The notes: generated by a model not told the origin, from the letters alone. Counted from the stretch's first letter, positions 34,588 to 43,824 are shown. The stretch: DNA of 64,000 nt from Alginatibacterium sediminis (GCF_003610775.1 NZ_RAQO01000009.1:124001-188000); one strand, 5' to 3'. Numbers and translations: made by a program.

Positions 34588-36126
34588 TTAAGTCTTAAAT
34601 AGATCCTGAAACTGTTCCCTAAGTTGGGCTTTTTGAACTTTGCCCATGGTATTTCTGGGTAGTTCGTTCACAAAGTGCAGCTGTTTGGGACGTTTGAACC
34701 TCGCTAAACTATCGGCAACACTTTGCGTAATTGAATCCTGCAGTTCATGTTGTTGTGCTTGGTTCTCTGCGACTACAACGGCGACGACAGCTTCACCAAA
34801 ATCAGGGTGAGGAATACCGATAACCGCGGATTCATCCACACCGGAAATATCGTCAATAACACTCTCAATTTCTTTCGGATAAACGTTGTAGCCACCAGAA
34901 ATAATCAGATCTTTGGATCTCCCGACAATAGAAATGTAACCTTGCTCATCGCGAGTTCCTAAATCGCCGGTTAAAAACCATCCTGTAGATCTAAGCTCTT
35001 CAGCTGTTTTTTCTGGCATTTTCCAGTAACCCGAAAACAAATTAGGTCCTTTAACTTCAATTTGCCCGATTTCTCCGTCATTAAGCTCCTGCCCGGTATC
35101 GGGATTGCAGATCTTCACTTCAACTCCGGGCAGTGCAAAGCCTACGGTACCGGGTTTTCGCAAACCCTCATAGGGGTTGGAGGTGTTCATGTTAGTTTCA
35201 GTCATCCCATAGCGCTCCAAGATGTCGAGTCCTGTTTTGTCGCTCCATGCACTATGTGTTTCGCTTAATAAGGGAGCTGAACCGGAAACAAACAGACGCA
35301 TGTTAGAAACGGTTTGTTTGGATAACTGAGCTTGTTTTAGCAGTCGCACATAAAAGGTTGGAACCCCCATCAGTACGCTAGACGAGTTAAACAGAGCTAT
35401 AATCTGTTCCGCATTAAATTTGGACATGAAATTAAGGCTAGAACCTGCGCAAAGCGTAATATTAATAGCAACAAATAGTCCGTGAATATGGAAAATTGGT
35501 AATGCATGAATAAGGCGATCATCGCGAGTAAATTGCCAATAATCTGCTAAGGTCAAAGCATTCGCAGCCAGCGCTCCGTGGGACAGCATTGCCCCTTTAG
35601 AGCGACCCGTAGTGCCTGATGTATATAGAATAGCTGCTAAATCATCGGCGCTTCTTTCGACACTCGTATACGGCTGAGTAGTGTGAAGCATTTGTTCGCA
35701 TAGACTACCCTGAAGTCCGTCATTCGATAGCGATAGTAAATTGCTAACGCCTGCTTGTTTGGCAATGCCTTCAAACCCTTGGACACGGTCTGGGCTGCAA
35801 ACGAAAATACGAGGAGAGGCGTCAGCTAAAAAGTATTCTATTTCGTTCGCTGTGTAGTCTGTATTGAGTGGGAGGAACACCCCACCAGCTAAAATAGTCG
35901 CTAGATATAGTTCAACACCGGTGATTGATTTGCCAATTTGGACCGCTACCCTGTCACCAGGTTTCAAACCATTTGCTTGTAATACACTTGCAATGACTTC
36001 AGCGTTTTTAAATAGTGTTCCATAGGAAATATTTGTGCTGTGGTCAACGTCATTTGCGAACAGCGATTGATCATGGCCGATGCTTGCCTTTCGCAATACA
36101 GAGGCTAGAAAATTTGTGTTGTACAT
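34588..36126 (-). CDS. matB: Malonyl-CoA synthetase (acyl-CoA synthetase, MatB-like)
   Basis: 512 residues, ANL superfamily. The ATP-binding P-loop YTSGTTGRSKGAMLSHG (about residue 165), the motif GWFLTGDLG, the hinge RSKDLIISGGYNVYPKEIES and the C-terminal catalytic Lys in PRNTMGKVQK are all present. Adenylates a carboxylate and transfers it to CoA. Malonate is the best-supported substrate because the gene sits 11 bp behind a malonyl-CoA decarboxylase and next to a GntR regulator, as in matAB operons; length also matches MatB. Another short acid cannot be ruled out from sequence alone. Confidence 0.88.
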   Translation of the reverse strand: MYNTNFLASVLRKASIGHDQSLFANDVDHSTNISYGTLFKNAEVIASVLQANGLKPGDRVAVQIGKSITGVELYLATILAGGVFLPLNTDYTANEIEYFLADASPRIFVCSPDRVQGFEGIAKQAGVSNLLSLSNDGLQGSLCEQMLHTTQPYTSVERSADDLAAILYTSGTTGRSKGAMLSHGALAANALTLADYWQFTRDDRLIHALPIFHIHGLFVAINITLCAGSSLNFMSKFNAEQIIALFNSSSVLMGVPTFYVRLLKQAQLSKQTVSNMRLFVSGSAPLLSETHSAWSDKTGLDILERYGMTETNMNTSNPYEGLRKPGTVGFALPGVEVKICNPDTGQELNDGEIGQIEVKGPNLFSGYWKMPEKTAEELRSTGWFLTGDLGTRDEQGYISIVGRSKDLIISGGYNVYPKEIESVIDDISGVDESAVIGIPHPDFGEAVVAVVVAENQAQQHELQDSITQSVADSLARFKRPKQLHFVNELPRNTMGKVQKAQLREQFQDLFKT

Positions 36127-36137
36127 GATGTATTTCC

Positions 36138-37439
36138 CTATGCTTTTTTACGATGAAGTTTTTTAATTTGAGCCGATGTTTTAATAGTCCCATCTGACAA
36201 AAATGATTCATGATTTCGTTCTATAGACGGAAGGTCGTATTCATAGTTAACCATTATTCCGTAGGAATCAGACATCCCACGCTGGGAGCGATTCGCCCAC
36301 AAATGAATTCTTTCTAGGTGAGCACCATTGCCTAAATGGAATCGAGAAACAGGATCAACCGGGCCACCATCGGAACGTTTTGCTTCTAATAAGTAGTGGG
36401 TTGCTAAGCGGTTAAGTTCGGGGCTGTATTGTTCAACGAATTCTTTACTCAACAGTTCACCTTGTTGCGCAATAGCTTCACACAATAGTTGCTCGTTATC
36501 GAGAGGCAGGTGAGATTCACTCCATTTACGAAGCCCTGGGACCGGTGACATAGTAATAAACCGTTTCAAATTAGGTAACTCGCGCTTGAGTTCTTCGACG
36601 ACCTGCTTGATAAGGAAATTACCAAAGGATATCCCTCTTAGTCCTGCTTGGCAGTTCGAAATGGAGTAAAACACCGCAGTAGAAACCTCATGGGGTTCGA
36701 GAGTTTCCCTGTCCGCTGCCAAAATATCGTCAATAGTTCTAGGGGTTTCTTGGGTCAGCGCAACTTCGACAAAAATTAGGGGTTCAAAAGGTAGAGATGC
36801 ATGGAAAAACGCATACAAGCGTCGATCTTTCTCTGCGACTCGGCGGCGTAAGTCATCCCAGCCTTGGATTTCATGAACAGCTTCATAAGCGATGATTTTT
36901 TCCAATATTTGAGCCGACGTAGACCAGTTTATGACTTCAAGCCGCAAAAAACCTCGGTTAAACCAAGAGCTGAATAAATGGCTTAAATCGGAATCTAGAG
37001 ATTTAAGCTCTGAACTTCCTTTACCTAGCCTGAGTAGATCGTGTCGCATTCGAACCAGTGAGGCTGTTCCACCTGGAGCTCGATTCAGCTGACGAATGAG
37101 GTCCTGGGATTTCGGCTCTGTAGCAAAGTGGAGCCGACGAGCTAAGTGCTCGGACGGTTTAAGTTTCCAATTGGTAATTGCTTCGTCTAAAGATGTCTCA
37201 TCTACGCCAAATTGAGAAAATAGCGTTTGGAAAAATGCCAACTTATCATCGTCTTCTAAGCCTTTGTAATCATCAAGAATTTCTCTAGACAGTGCGAGGC
37301 TGGTTGCCTCTCCGGAATTCTTTAGCAAACGCGTACATTTTTCTTCTAATGTCTGTTCCGAGTTGCTTGATATCATGGTACTTCCGATATCAGTAACGCG
37401 GTCAACCAGATCTTCGATGATATTCATCCAGTTAGGCAT
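36138..37439 (-). CDS. matA: Malonyl-CoA decarboxylase
   Basis: 433 residues, the usual length for bacterial malonyl-CoA decarboxylase. The N-terminal helical domain (about 1-160) and the GNAT-like catalytic domain are recognisable, with characteristic stretches GWDDLRRRVAEKDRRLYAFF, CQAGLRGISFGNFLIKQV and the family hallmark TMSPVPGLRKW. It converts malonyl-CoA to acetyl-CoA and CO2, which with the adjacent synthetase completes malonate assimilation. It is first of the pair matA-matB (11-bp gap) after the YciI-like gene. Confidence 0.92.
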   Translation of the reverse strand: MPNWMNIIEDLVDRVTDIGSTMISSNSEQTLEEKCTRLLKNSGEATSLALSREILDDYKGLEDDDKLAFFQTLFSQFGVDETSLDEAITNWKLKPSEHLARRLHFATEPKSQDLIRQLNRAPGGTASLVRMRHDLLRLGKGSSELKSLDSDLSHLFSSWFNRGFLRLEVINWSTSAQILEKIIAYEAVHEIQGWDDLRRRVAEKDRRLYAFFHASLPFEPLIFVEVALTQETPRTIDDILAADRETLEPHEVSTAVFYSISNCQAGLRGISFGNFLIKQVVEELKRELPNLKRFITMSPVPGLRKWSESHLPLDNEQLLCEAIAQQGELLSKEFVEQYSPELNRLATHYLLEAKRSDGGPVDPVSRFHLGNGAHLERIHLWANRSQRGMSDSYGIMVNYEYDLPSIERNHESFLSDGTIKTSAQIKKLHRKKA

Positions 37440-37454
37440 ACGAACCTCTTGTTT

Positions 37455-37850
37455 TTACTGTGTAGGGTCTAGGCTTATTTTTTGCTCAGATAATTTAATG
37501 TCAATCTGTAAGCTACCTTCGTTAATCAACCAACGACGAATGGTAAAGCTACGCGCACCATTAATATGCATCGGATCTTGTTGAGCTAATTCTGTTGCAG
37601 CTCCAAGACTTTTAGCGCGATAAAGAATCATACCCGTTCCTTCCATCCATTCTCCACAATCACTTGAAAGTGGTCCCGCGAACATAAGCTGGCCGCTGGA
37701 TTCTAGTTTTGCTTGGTAGGCAAGGTGAGCAGGTAAGTGCTGTTTAACTGCGTCTACGTCGCCGCTGGGGCGGCTTTCGATAACATAAACTTCCATTGCG
37801 AGAGAACCTCGCTGTTTTGCTTCATCTTTATAGTTATTCCATGCAATCAT
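37455..37850 (-). CDS. YciI-like (muconolactone isomerase-fold) protein
   Basis: 131 residues from the ATG at 37850, preceded by AAGGAA. The alpha/beta ferredoxin-like YciI pattern is present: a His in HLPAHLAYQAKLESSGQLMF, then AGPL, and the DPMHINGARSFTIRRW segment with the conserved Asp-Pro. Relatives include the chloromuconolactone dehalogenase of ortho-cleavage pathways and many proteins of unknown role. It leads the malonate operon and faces the RutE-like gene. In a block with an intradiol dioxygenase, a lactone-handling step is plausible but unproven. Confidence 0.8.
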   Translation of the reverse strand: MIAWNNYKDEAKQRGSLAMEVYVIESRPSGDVDAVKQHLPAHLAYQAKLESSGQLMFAGPLSSDCGEWMEGTGMILYRAKSLGAATELAQQDPMHINGARSFTIRRWLINEGSLQIDIKLSEQKISLDPTQ

Positions 37851-37883
37851 TTTATGTTCCTTGTAACACAAATGTTAAAAATA

Positions 37884-37944
37884 AATATCGATATTATTTG
37901 ACATAACACTAAAACATCGCTAAAAGTTATGCAAGTGTTAAGTT
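37884..37944. promoter_or_regulatory. Shared motif pair upstream of the malonate operon
   Basis: The perfect palindrome AATATCGATATT (37884-37895) and AGTGTTAAGTT (37934-37944) match the pair found at 33098-33122. They lie in the divergent region between the YciI-like and RutE-like genes. Confidence 0.5.
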
Positions 37945-38033
37945 TTTGGTAGCCTAAAGCTCGACTTTGAATGGTGGGTAACATATTGGTTACATTTGGG
38001 CCGCGAGAATCTAACCACAATCAAATGCTAAAT

Positions 38034-38048
38034 TGACGTTATACGTCA
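38034..38048. promoter_or_regulatory. Perfect palindrome before the RutE-like gene
   Basis: TGACG-TTATA-CGTCA lies 21 bp before the ATG of the RutE-like gene. A second dyad GTAAC...GTTAC is at 37978-37993. Either could be an operator for the plus-strand operon. Confidence 0.45.
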
Positions 38049-38069
38049 GCAATAATTGGATTTTGAATT

Positions 38070-38717
38070 ATGAACCTAGAAGAACTGAAAGCAGATGCTC
38101 AACATCGAGTAAGAGAGTTACGCAAACGCCAGCCTCGCTTAGATAAGGATTCAATAGACGTCATACTCAATGACGCTCGTTCCCACTATGCGTGGCAAGA
38201 CCGTCCAGTCCCAGAGTCACTCTTAAAAGAACTTTATGCAATCGTCGCCAATGGAGCAACGAGTATGAATTGCTCTCCAGCTCGCTTCTATTTCGTAAGA
38301 TCTCAAGAGGGCAAGGATAAGCTAGCGTTATCGCTCAAAGACAAAAATATCGATAAAATGCGTTCAGCGCCAATTACGGCGATTATTGCTCACGATCTAG
38401 AATTTTGGCAGCACCTCCCTTTTTTATTCCCTCATGAAGATAGACGTCCCTTATTTGAAGGTAAGGACGAATATATCGAGCGTACTGCATTTCTAAATGG
38501 CACCTTGCAAGGAGCCTATCTAATGATCGCAGCTCGAGCTCTAGGCTTAGATGTTGGACCAATGTCCGGTTTTTCTAATCCTATTGTTGATAAGACTTTT
38601 TTCGAAGGAACAACACTGCGTTCTAACTTCTTGTGCAATTTGGGTTATGCGGATGAAAGTGCTTTGTTTCAAAAATTACCAAGATTTGAATTTGAAGAAG
38701 TTTGTACATTTTTGTAA
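38070..38717 (+). CDS. Malonic semialdehyde reductase RutE-like nitroreductase-fold protein
   Basis: 215 residues, nitroreductase fold binding FMN. The stretch YAWQDRPVPESLLKELYAIV and NGATSMNCSPARFYFVRS, followed later by ALGLDVGPMSGFSNPIVD, matches the RutE/HadB group, which reduces malonic semialdehyde to 3-hydroxypropionate using NADH/NADPH. A malonate-linked substrate fits the neighbouring malonyl-CoA genes. It starts the plus-strand cluster with the TRAP transporter and ring-cleavage genes. Other 3-oxo acid or quinone substrates remain possible. Confidence 0.82.
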   Translation: MNLEELKADAQHRVRELRKRQPRLDKDSIDVILNDARSHYAWQDRPVPESLLKELYAIVANGATSMNCSPARFYFVRSQEGKDKLALSLKDKNIDKMRSAPITAIIAHDLEFWQHLPFLFPHEDRRPLFEGKDEYIERTAFLNGTLQGAYLMIAARALGLDVGPMSGFSNPIVDKTFFEGTTLRSNFLCNLGYADESALFQKLPRFEFEEVCTFL

Positions 38718-38829
38718 ACCAAAACCAAGTAAGGATAGAGCCAAATAGGGCCTCAAAGCGGTTGGTTCGATTTGGGATTAATTCACGCGTTTGCATCCGT
38801 GTGAAAAACTAAAGAAAGGGACAATTGTA

Positions 38830-39915
38830 ATGAACAAAGCAATGATTCAGTTTAAGAAAACCAGTATCGGAATTGCACTTTGTGTAATGACTGCCATGCC
38901 GGCTACCGCTGCGCAAACAATTAAAGCAGTCGTAATTGATGGTTACCCTGAAAAATCAATGTGGGTACATGAGTTTAGCAATTTCTTTATTCCTGAAGTG
39001 GAAAAACGCCTCGCTAGTACCGGGAATTATGAGATGCAATGGCAAGAATCTTACGGTGGAAGTATCGTGAAACCTAAAGGTGTTTTGGAAGGGGTTAAAC
39101 TCGGACTGGGTGATATAGGCATTGTCACAACCATTTTCCATAGCTCTAAATTACCTAGCCAGGCTTTGGCTGCTGTTACTCCATTTATTTCTGATGATGC
39201 GCGCGTAGTTGCGAAAGCTGTGGATGAAATCGCCAAAGAATTTCCAACGATGCAAAAAGAGTTTGCTAAACAAAAGCAAGTGTATTTAGCCACTGGAGTG
39301 GTACTCAATACCTACCAACTGTATAGCAAAAAGCAAGTGAATCGAGCTGCTGATCTGGAAGGAAGCAAAGTTGCCGGCGCCGGCATGAACTTACGCTATA
39401 TCGAAGGTATTGACGGAGCTGCCGGAGTACGCGGTGGACTAACCGATTTTTACAATATGCTAAGCACTGGCTTAGTTGATCACGCGATGCTTTGGCCAGA
39501 AGCCGCTAAAACATTCAAAATTGCAGAAGTTGGTCCCTATATGTTGGAAACCGATTTTGGTGCGGTAAACAGCAAAACCGTAACGGTTAATTCCAGCTTC
39601 TGGAAGAAATTGCCGGACGAAGTTAAAGACGTATTGCAAGAGGTCGCGCTCGAGTATAGGGACCATGTTGCAAATATAGCGATGGAGCGGGCTGCTGAAA
39701 GTCGCGATGCCTATGTTGCTGCGGGCGGCACAATAGTTGAGATGAGTGCGGAAGACAAAAAACAGTGGGCTGATTCTATGCCTAACATTGCTCTTGAGTG
39801 GGCACAAACTTTAGATAAAGCCGGAGAGCCCGGAAGTGAGATGCTGAAAGCTTATATAGCGAAGCTTGAAGCTGCCGGAGCAGTGCCGACTCGCGATTGG
39901 ACTGCTGGTTTGTAG
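38830..39915 (+). CDS. TRAP transporter substrate-binding protein DctP
   Basis: 361 residues from the ATG at 38830, which has AAAGGGA upstream (the in-frame TTG at 38791 is rejected). A signal peptide with cleavage after MPATAAQ precedes a DctP-type fold (GGSIVKPKGVLEGVKLGLGD, later AGAGMNLRYIEGIDGAAGVR and LVDHAMLWPEA). It binds an organic acid for the DctQM genes that follow. Beside malonyl-CoA genes, the arrangement recalls the MatPQM malonate transporter of rhizobia, but aromatic acids are also carried by this family. Confidence 0.92.
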   Translation: MNKAMIQFKKTSIGIALCVMTAMPATAAQTIKAVVIDGYPEKSMWVHEFSNFFIPEVEKRLASTGNYEMQWQESYGGSIVKPKGVLEGVKLGLGDIGIVTTIFHSSKLPSQALAAVTPFISDDARVVAKAVDEIAKEFPTMQKEFAKQKQVYLATGVVLNTYQLYSKKQVNRAADLEGSKVAGAGMNLRYIEGIDGAAGVRGGLTDFYNMLSTGLVDHAMLWPEAAKTFKIAEVGPYMLETDFGAVNSKTVTVNSSFWKKLPDEVKDVLQEVALEYRDHVANIAMERAAESRDAYVAAGGTIVEMSAEDKKQWADSMPNIALEWAQTLDKAGEPGSEMLKAYIAKLEAAGAVPTRDWTAGL

Positions 39916-39963
39916 CCCAAATATTCAGTTGGTATTTCTAGGGATAGAAACGGAGTTGAGTTA

Positions 39964-40542
39964 ATGGAAAGTCTGTTCGTTCGAGCGGTTAGCCAAGTTG
40001 CACGCGCTGCAAATGCTTTAGCAATGGCTGCCAATACACTTGGAACTTTAATGGTTCTAGTGTTGGTGATGGTTGTTGACTATGACGTCATAGCAAGGGG
40101 GGCATTCAATAAACCCTTTATGGGAGCTGTGGAAGTTGTTCAGTTTTCCATGGTGTTAATCGTGTTTTTGCAATTGCCTGATGTTGTTAGGGTCAATCGG
40201 CTGACTCGTTCGGATGGATTTTTAGCATTAATGAAGCCGCGCTTCCCTAATCTGACTATGTGGTTGCGACGGTTTATTGATGCTGTATCTGCAACCCTAA
40301 TGGTCATGATAGCTATCGCTATATGGCCCGAATTTCTCGAGATGTATGAAACAAAAGACTATTTCGGCGTGCCAGGCGTATTTGTTGCTCCTTGGTGGCC
40401 GATTAAGTTGACCATTTTTTTGAGTGCAGTTCTTTGCTCGATACTGTTTATCTGCAAAGTTATTTTAGCTAGTAACGGAATTAGTTTAATCCGCATGAAT
40501 GAGATGAAAGATAACAATAGCAAAGCGGAGACTAAGCCATGA
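39964..40542 (+). CDS. TRAP transporter small permease DctQ
   Basis: 192 residues with four predicted membrane helices (about 25-45, 58-75, 95-115, 145-165). It is the small integral subunit of a tripartite TRAP transporter. It overlaps the large subunit gene by four bases (ATGA) and follows the binding protein by 48 bp, so the three form one unit. Sequence is poorly conserved in this family; the call rests on topology and context. Confidence 0.88.
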   Translation: MESLFVRAVSQVARAANALAMAANTLGTLMVLVLVMVVDYDVIARGAFNKPFMGAVEVVQFSMVLIVFLQLPDVVRVNRLTRSDGFLALMKPRFPNLTMWLRRFIDAVSATLMVMIAIAIWPEFLEMYETKDYFGVPGVFVAPWWPIKLTIFLSAVLCSILFICKVILASNGISLIRMNEMKDNNSKAETKP

Positions 40543-41843
40543 GTCCAATAGAAATAGGCTTAGCCTCAGTTGTTGCGATAATCGTCCTGGTGTATTTGGG
40601 GCTTTATATCCCGATAGCATTGAGCATGGTTTCAATGTTGGCCATTTGGTTGCTTCGGGACAATTTCGAACTGTCAATGAATCTGCTTAAAATTGCGGTG
40701 AGCGACAGCGTCATGGAGTACACCTTTGCCACGGTGCCACTGTTTACCTTTATGGGGCTGATTGTCGCTAAAGCCGGTATGGGTTCTGATATCTACGAAG
40801 TCATGAACTCAGGTTTTCGCAAAGTTAAAGGTGGCATAGGAATGGCGACGGTCGGTGCTAATGCCGTATTTGCCGCGGTAACTGGCTCTTCGATTGCTTC
40901 CGCATCAGTGTTTGCAAAAGTCTCCGTGCCTCAAATGTTGAAGTATGGTTATAGTCCCCGTTTCGCAGTGGGTGTAGTGGCAGGGTCTTCAGTATTAGGG
41001 ATGATTATTCCGCCCTCGGCTATGCTGATTATCTATTCTTTCGTCGCGGAGCAATCTGTAGGCGATATGTTTTTAGCTGGTGTTGTTCCCGGACTACTAC
41101 TGTCAGTTGCGTATATTGCTGCAATTTGGTTTATGGGTAAGGTTGCCCCTGCATATATGGGTGGGCGAACATCAACTGAATATGAATGGATGTCGCTGCG
41201 AGAGATTGCCAGCAAAACAGGGCCACTGATTAGTCTTATCGTGGTGGTGCTTGGCGGTATATACACCGGTTGGATGACACCGGTAGAAGCTGGCGCTGCT
41301 GGCGCTGCATTTGGTTTGTTGATTGCTGTCCTGCGTAAAAAAATGACCTTAAAGGTTTTTTGGGAAGCATTGATTGAAACCGGCCACATTACCGCAGCCA
41401 TTTTGTTCTTGATTACTGCAGCATCTATCTATAGCCGCATGTTGGGACTTGCTGGCTTGCCTAATGAGCTAGCCGTGATACTTGAACAAAATCAGATGGG
41501 TATTTACACCATCATGCTGATTTACGTGTGTTTAATGCTGTTTTTAGGCACCTTGCTTGATACCGCGTCAATCATACTCATCGTTGTGCCCTTGTTTCTA
41601 CCGCTCATCGAACCCTTGGGCTTAAGCCTGGTCTGGTTTGGTATCGTCACGGTTGTTGGTGCTGAGATCGGTCTGCTAACACCACCGCTTGGGATCAGTT
41701 GCTTTGTGATAAAGGCAAGCCTGGATGATGACCGAATTAGTTTAAAAGATGTATTTATGGGAGCTCTTCCGTTCGCGTTTGTGATGTTAGTAGTGCTCGT
41801 AGCTTTGATTCGTTACCCGGTATTAAGTATCGGTATTTTGTAA
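40539..41843 (+). CDS. TRAP transporter large permease DctM
   Basis: 434 residues, about 12 membrane helices. Typical DctM stretches: ATVPLFTFMGLIVAKAGMG, FAAVTGSSIASASVFAKVSV, GVVAGSSVLGMIIPPSAMLI and GAEIGLLTPPLGISCFVIK. It couples sodium flow to uptake of the DctP ligand. The dioxygenase gene follows after 12 bp, linking transport to ring cleavage in one operon. Confidence 0.94.
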   Translation: MSPIEIGLASVVAIIVLVYLGLYIPIALSMVSMLAIWLLRDNFELSMNLLKIAVSDSVMEYTFATVPLFTFMGLIVAKAGMGSDIYEVMNSGFRKVKGGIGMATVGANAVFAAVTGSSIASASVFAKVSVPQMLKYGYSPRFAVGVVAGSSVLGMIIPPSAMLIIYSFVAEQSVGDMFLAGVVPGLLLSVAYIAAIWFMGKVAPAYMGGRTSTEYEWMSLREIASKTGPLISLIVVVLGGIYTGWMTPVEAGAAGAAFGLLIAVLRKKMTLKVFWEALIETGHITAAILFLITAASIYSRMLGLAGLPNELAVILEQNQMGIYTIMLIYVCLMLFLGTLLDTASIILIVVPLFLPLIEPLGLSLVWFGIVTVVGAEIGLLTPPLGISCFVIKASLDDDRISLKDVFMGALPFAFVMLVVLVALIRYPVLSIGIL

Positions 41844-41855
41844 AAAGGATGACAC

Positions 41856-42725
41856 ATGCGTTCTGTAACAGCTGACAATATAAGTGATACGTTTCTCGGG
41901 TATTTTGGTGATGAAACGGACCCCCGAGTCAAAGAATTGATGGGTAGCCTGGCTAAGCATCTTCACGACTTTGTTAAAGAGACCAAATTAACCCATGATG
42001 AATGGCGCAAAGCACTTGAGTTACTCAAATGGACTGGCGACATTACAACACCGGAGCGCAACGAATTCGTTTTGTTGTCTGACGTTCTCGGCATTTCATC
42101 GCTGGTGGACATGATTAATAGTTCACCCGATGCGACCAGTTCAAGTGTGTTAGGCCCTTTCCATGTAACGGGCGCACCACCAATGGACTTGGGCGCTGAT
42201 TTTAAGCGTGACTATGATGGCGAGGTGGTTCTCGTTGAAGGTTTTGTCAAAGACACGACTGGTAAAGCACTTGCAGGAGCCACCGTTGATATTTGGCAGA
42301 CCGCTCCCAACGGTTTGTACTCATCTCAAGATGAAGAACAGGATATTCATAGTTTTCATGGGATGTTTACAACTGACCAAGAGGGCCGCTATTCATTCAC
42401 TACCGTTCGGCCGGTATCTTACACGGTGCCAAGCGACGGTCCGGTAGGGGTGTTGCTTAACGCAACTGGCAGACACCCTTGGCGTCCCTCGCATTTGCAC
42501 TACATCGTGTCGATGCCTGGATATCAGTCTTTGGTGACTGAAGTGTTTCCAAATGATGACCCTTATTTGGACCAAGATACGGTTTTTGGTGTTCGCGAAG
42601 ACTTGGTAATTGCTTACCAACCTCAAGCTGCAGGAACTTTTCCGAAACAAGGATTTGAATTATCCGGGAAAGTTAGTGACGCATTCACAAAAATTGAATT
42701 TGATGCGATCTTAAAACCAATTTGA
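41856..42725 (+). CDS. Intradiol ring-cleavage dioxygenase, hydroxyquinol 1,2-dioxygenase-like
   Basis: 289 residues. An N-terminal helical dioxygenase domain (about 1-100, with TGDITTPERNEFVLLSDVLG) precedes the beta-sandwich catalytic domain. The four Fe(III) ligands expected for intradiol enzymes are visible: Y155 (PNGLYSSQ), Y189 (VSYTVPSDGP), H213 and H215 (RPSHLHYIV). Length and N-terminal domain fit the catechol/hydroxyquinol 1,2-dioxygenase group. The product of hydroxyquinol cleavage would be maleylacetate. No maleylacetate reductase is visible nearby, so the exact substrate stays open. Co-transcribed with the TRAP transporter. Confidence 0.88.
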   Translation: MRSVTADNISDTFLGYFGDETDPRVKELMGSLAKHLHDFVKETKLTHDEWRKALELLKWTGDITTPERNEFVLLSDVLGISSLVDMINSSPDATSSSVLGPFHVTGAPPMDLGADFKRDYDGEVVLVEGFVKDTTGKALAGATVDIWQTAPNGLYSSQDEEQDIHSFHGMFTTDQEGRYSFTTVRPVSYTVPSDGPVGVLLNATGRHPWRPSHLHYIVSMPGYQSLVTEVFPNDDPYLDQDTVFGVREDLVIAYQPQAAGTFPKQGFELSGKVSDAFTKIEFDAILKPI

Positions 42726-42831
42726 TACGTAGATTTGTAAGTTTTGGAAAAGAACACCGGTAAAACAAGTTAAATGATACGAGCACGACTATAGTTTATA
42801 GACTCCCAGTTAGTTCAATAAGGATAGTAAA

Positions 42832-43746
42832 ATGACGATTGAAACACATCAAGATACGACACAAACTGAGCTGCGCCCAATCCCCCAAGAAGCATTTGAT
42901 TGGTACGATGAATACGCGCATGGCTTGATCAATCGCCGTGAGTTCATGTCCCGACTTGGAGGACTAGTGGCGATGGGTTTTAGTATGAGCGTACTCACCA
43001 GCGCTTTAACACCCAACTATGCAGTTGCTGAGCAAGTATCGTTTAACGACCCTACTATTGTCGCTAGTTATGCCAAATTTCAATCTCCAAACGGCCATGG
43101 CGAATGCCAAGGCTACCTCGTTCTCCCTAAAGATCTGACGACGACAGCGCCAGTGGTATTAGTGGTCCATGAGAATCGTGGCCTAAACCCTTACATCAAA
43201 GATGTAGCGCGTCGTGTTGCCGCTCAAGGTTTTATAGCGTTCGCCCCTGATGCTTTGTATCCCTTAGGTGGCTACCCTGGCAATGACGATGAAGGCCGAG
43301 CCATGCAAAAAGGTATGGATAAAGCCAAACTTGAAGAAGACTTTATTGCAGCTGCCAAGTTTATTAAGTCTCACGAACTAAGCACTGGCAAATTAGGTGC
43401 GGTAGGATTTTGTTATGGCGGTTATGTTATCAACATGCTGGCCGCATCCATACCAGATGAATTAGACGCAGGCGTACCTTTTTACGGAACCCCAGCTTCG
43501 AGCGAAATTGTGGCCCAGGTGAAAGGCCCATTAATGTTGCAATTTGCCGGCTTAGACAAGCGAGTTAACGGAACCTGGCCAGACTACGAGGCAGCGCTGA
43601 AAGCTAACAATGCTGATTACGAAGCGTTTGTATATGACGAGGTGAATCATGGTTTCCATAATGATTCAACCGGGCGTTATGCCGAAACAGAAGCCGAATT
43701 AGCGTGGAGTCGAAGCATGGAGTTCTTTAAAAAGCACTTGGCTTAG
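42832..43746 (+). CDS. Dienelactone hydrolase-family protein with twin-arginine signal
   Basis: 304 residues. NRREFMSRLGG (about 34-44) followed by a hydrophobic stretch (about 44-66) is a twin-arginine signal, preceded by an unusually long 33-residue n-region. The alpha/beta hydrolase domain has the DLH nucleophile Cys at C194 (GFCYGGYV), an Asp in FAGLDKRVNG and the His in HGFHND. Dienelactone hydrolases open the lactone after ring cleavage, giving maleylacetate. A periplasmic location is odd for a catabolic step and may mean a different ester or lactone substrate. It ends the plus-strand cluster before a strong terminator. Confidence 0.87.
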   Translation: MTIETHQDTTQTELRPIPQEAFDWYDEYAHGLINRREFMSRLGGLVAMGFSMSVLTSALTPNYAVAEQVSFNDPTIVASYAKFQSPNGHGECQGYLVLPKDLTTTAPVVLVVHENRGLNPYIKDVARRVAAQGFIAFAPDALYPLGGYPGNDDEGRAMQKGMDKAKLEEDFIAAAKFIKSHELSTGKLGAVGFCYGGYVINMLAASIPDELDAGVPFYGTPASSEIVAQVKGPLMLQFAGLDKRVNGTWPDYEAALKANNADYEAFVYDEVNHGFHNDSTGRYAETEAELAWSRSMEFFKKHLA

Positions 43747-43766
43747 ACTGCGATTCTTTAGAAAAC

Positions 43767-43803
43767 AAAAAAGGCTGAGACATTAAATCTCGGCCTTTTT
43801 TTA
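43767..43803 (+). terminator. Rho-independent terminator after the catabolic cluster
   Basis: AAAAAGGCTGAGA and TCTCGGCCTTTTTTT form a long stem with one mismatch and a T-run, 20 bp after the dienelactone hydrolase stop. Confidence 0.9.
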
Positions 43804-43824
43804 TGATACTTTATTCGCCGCAGA

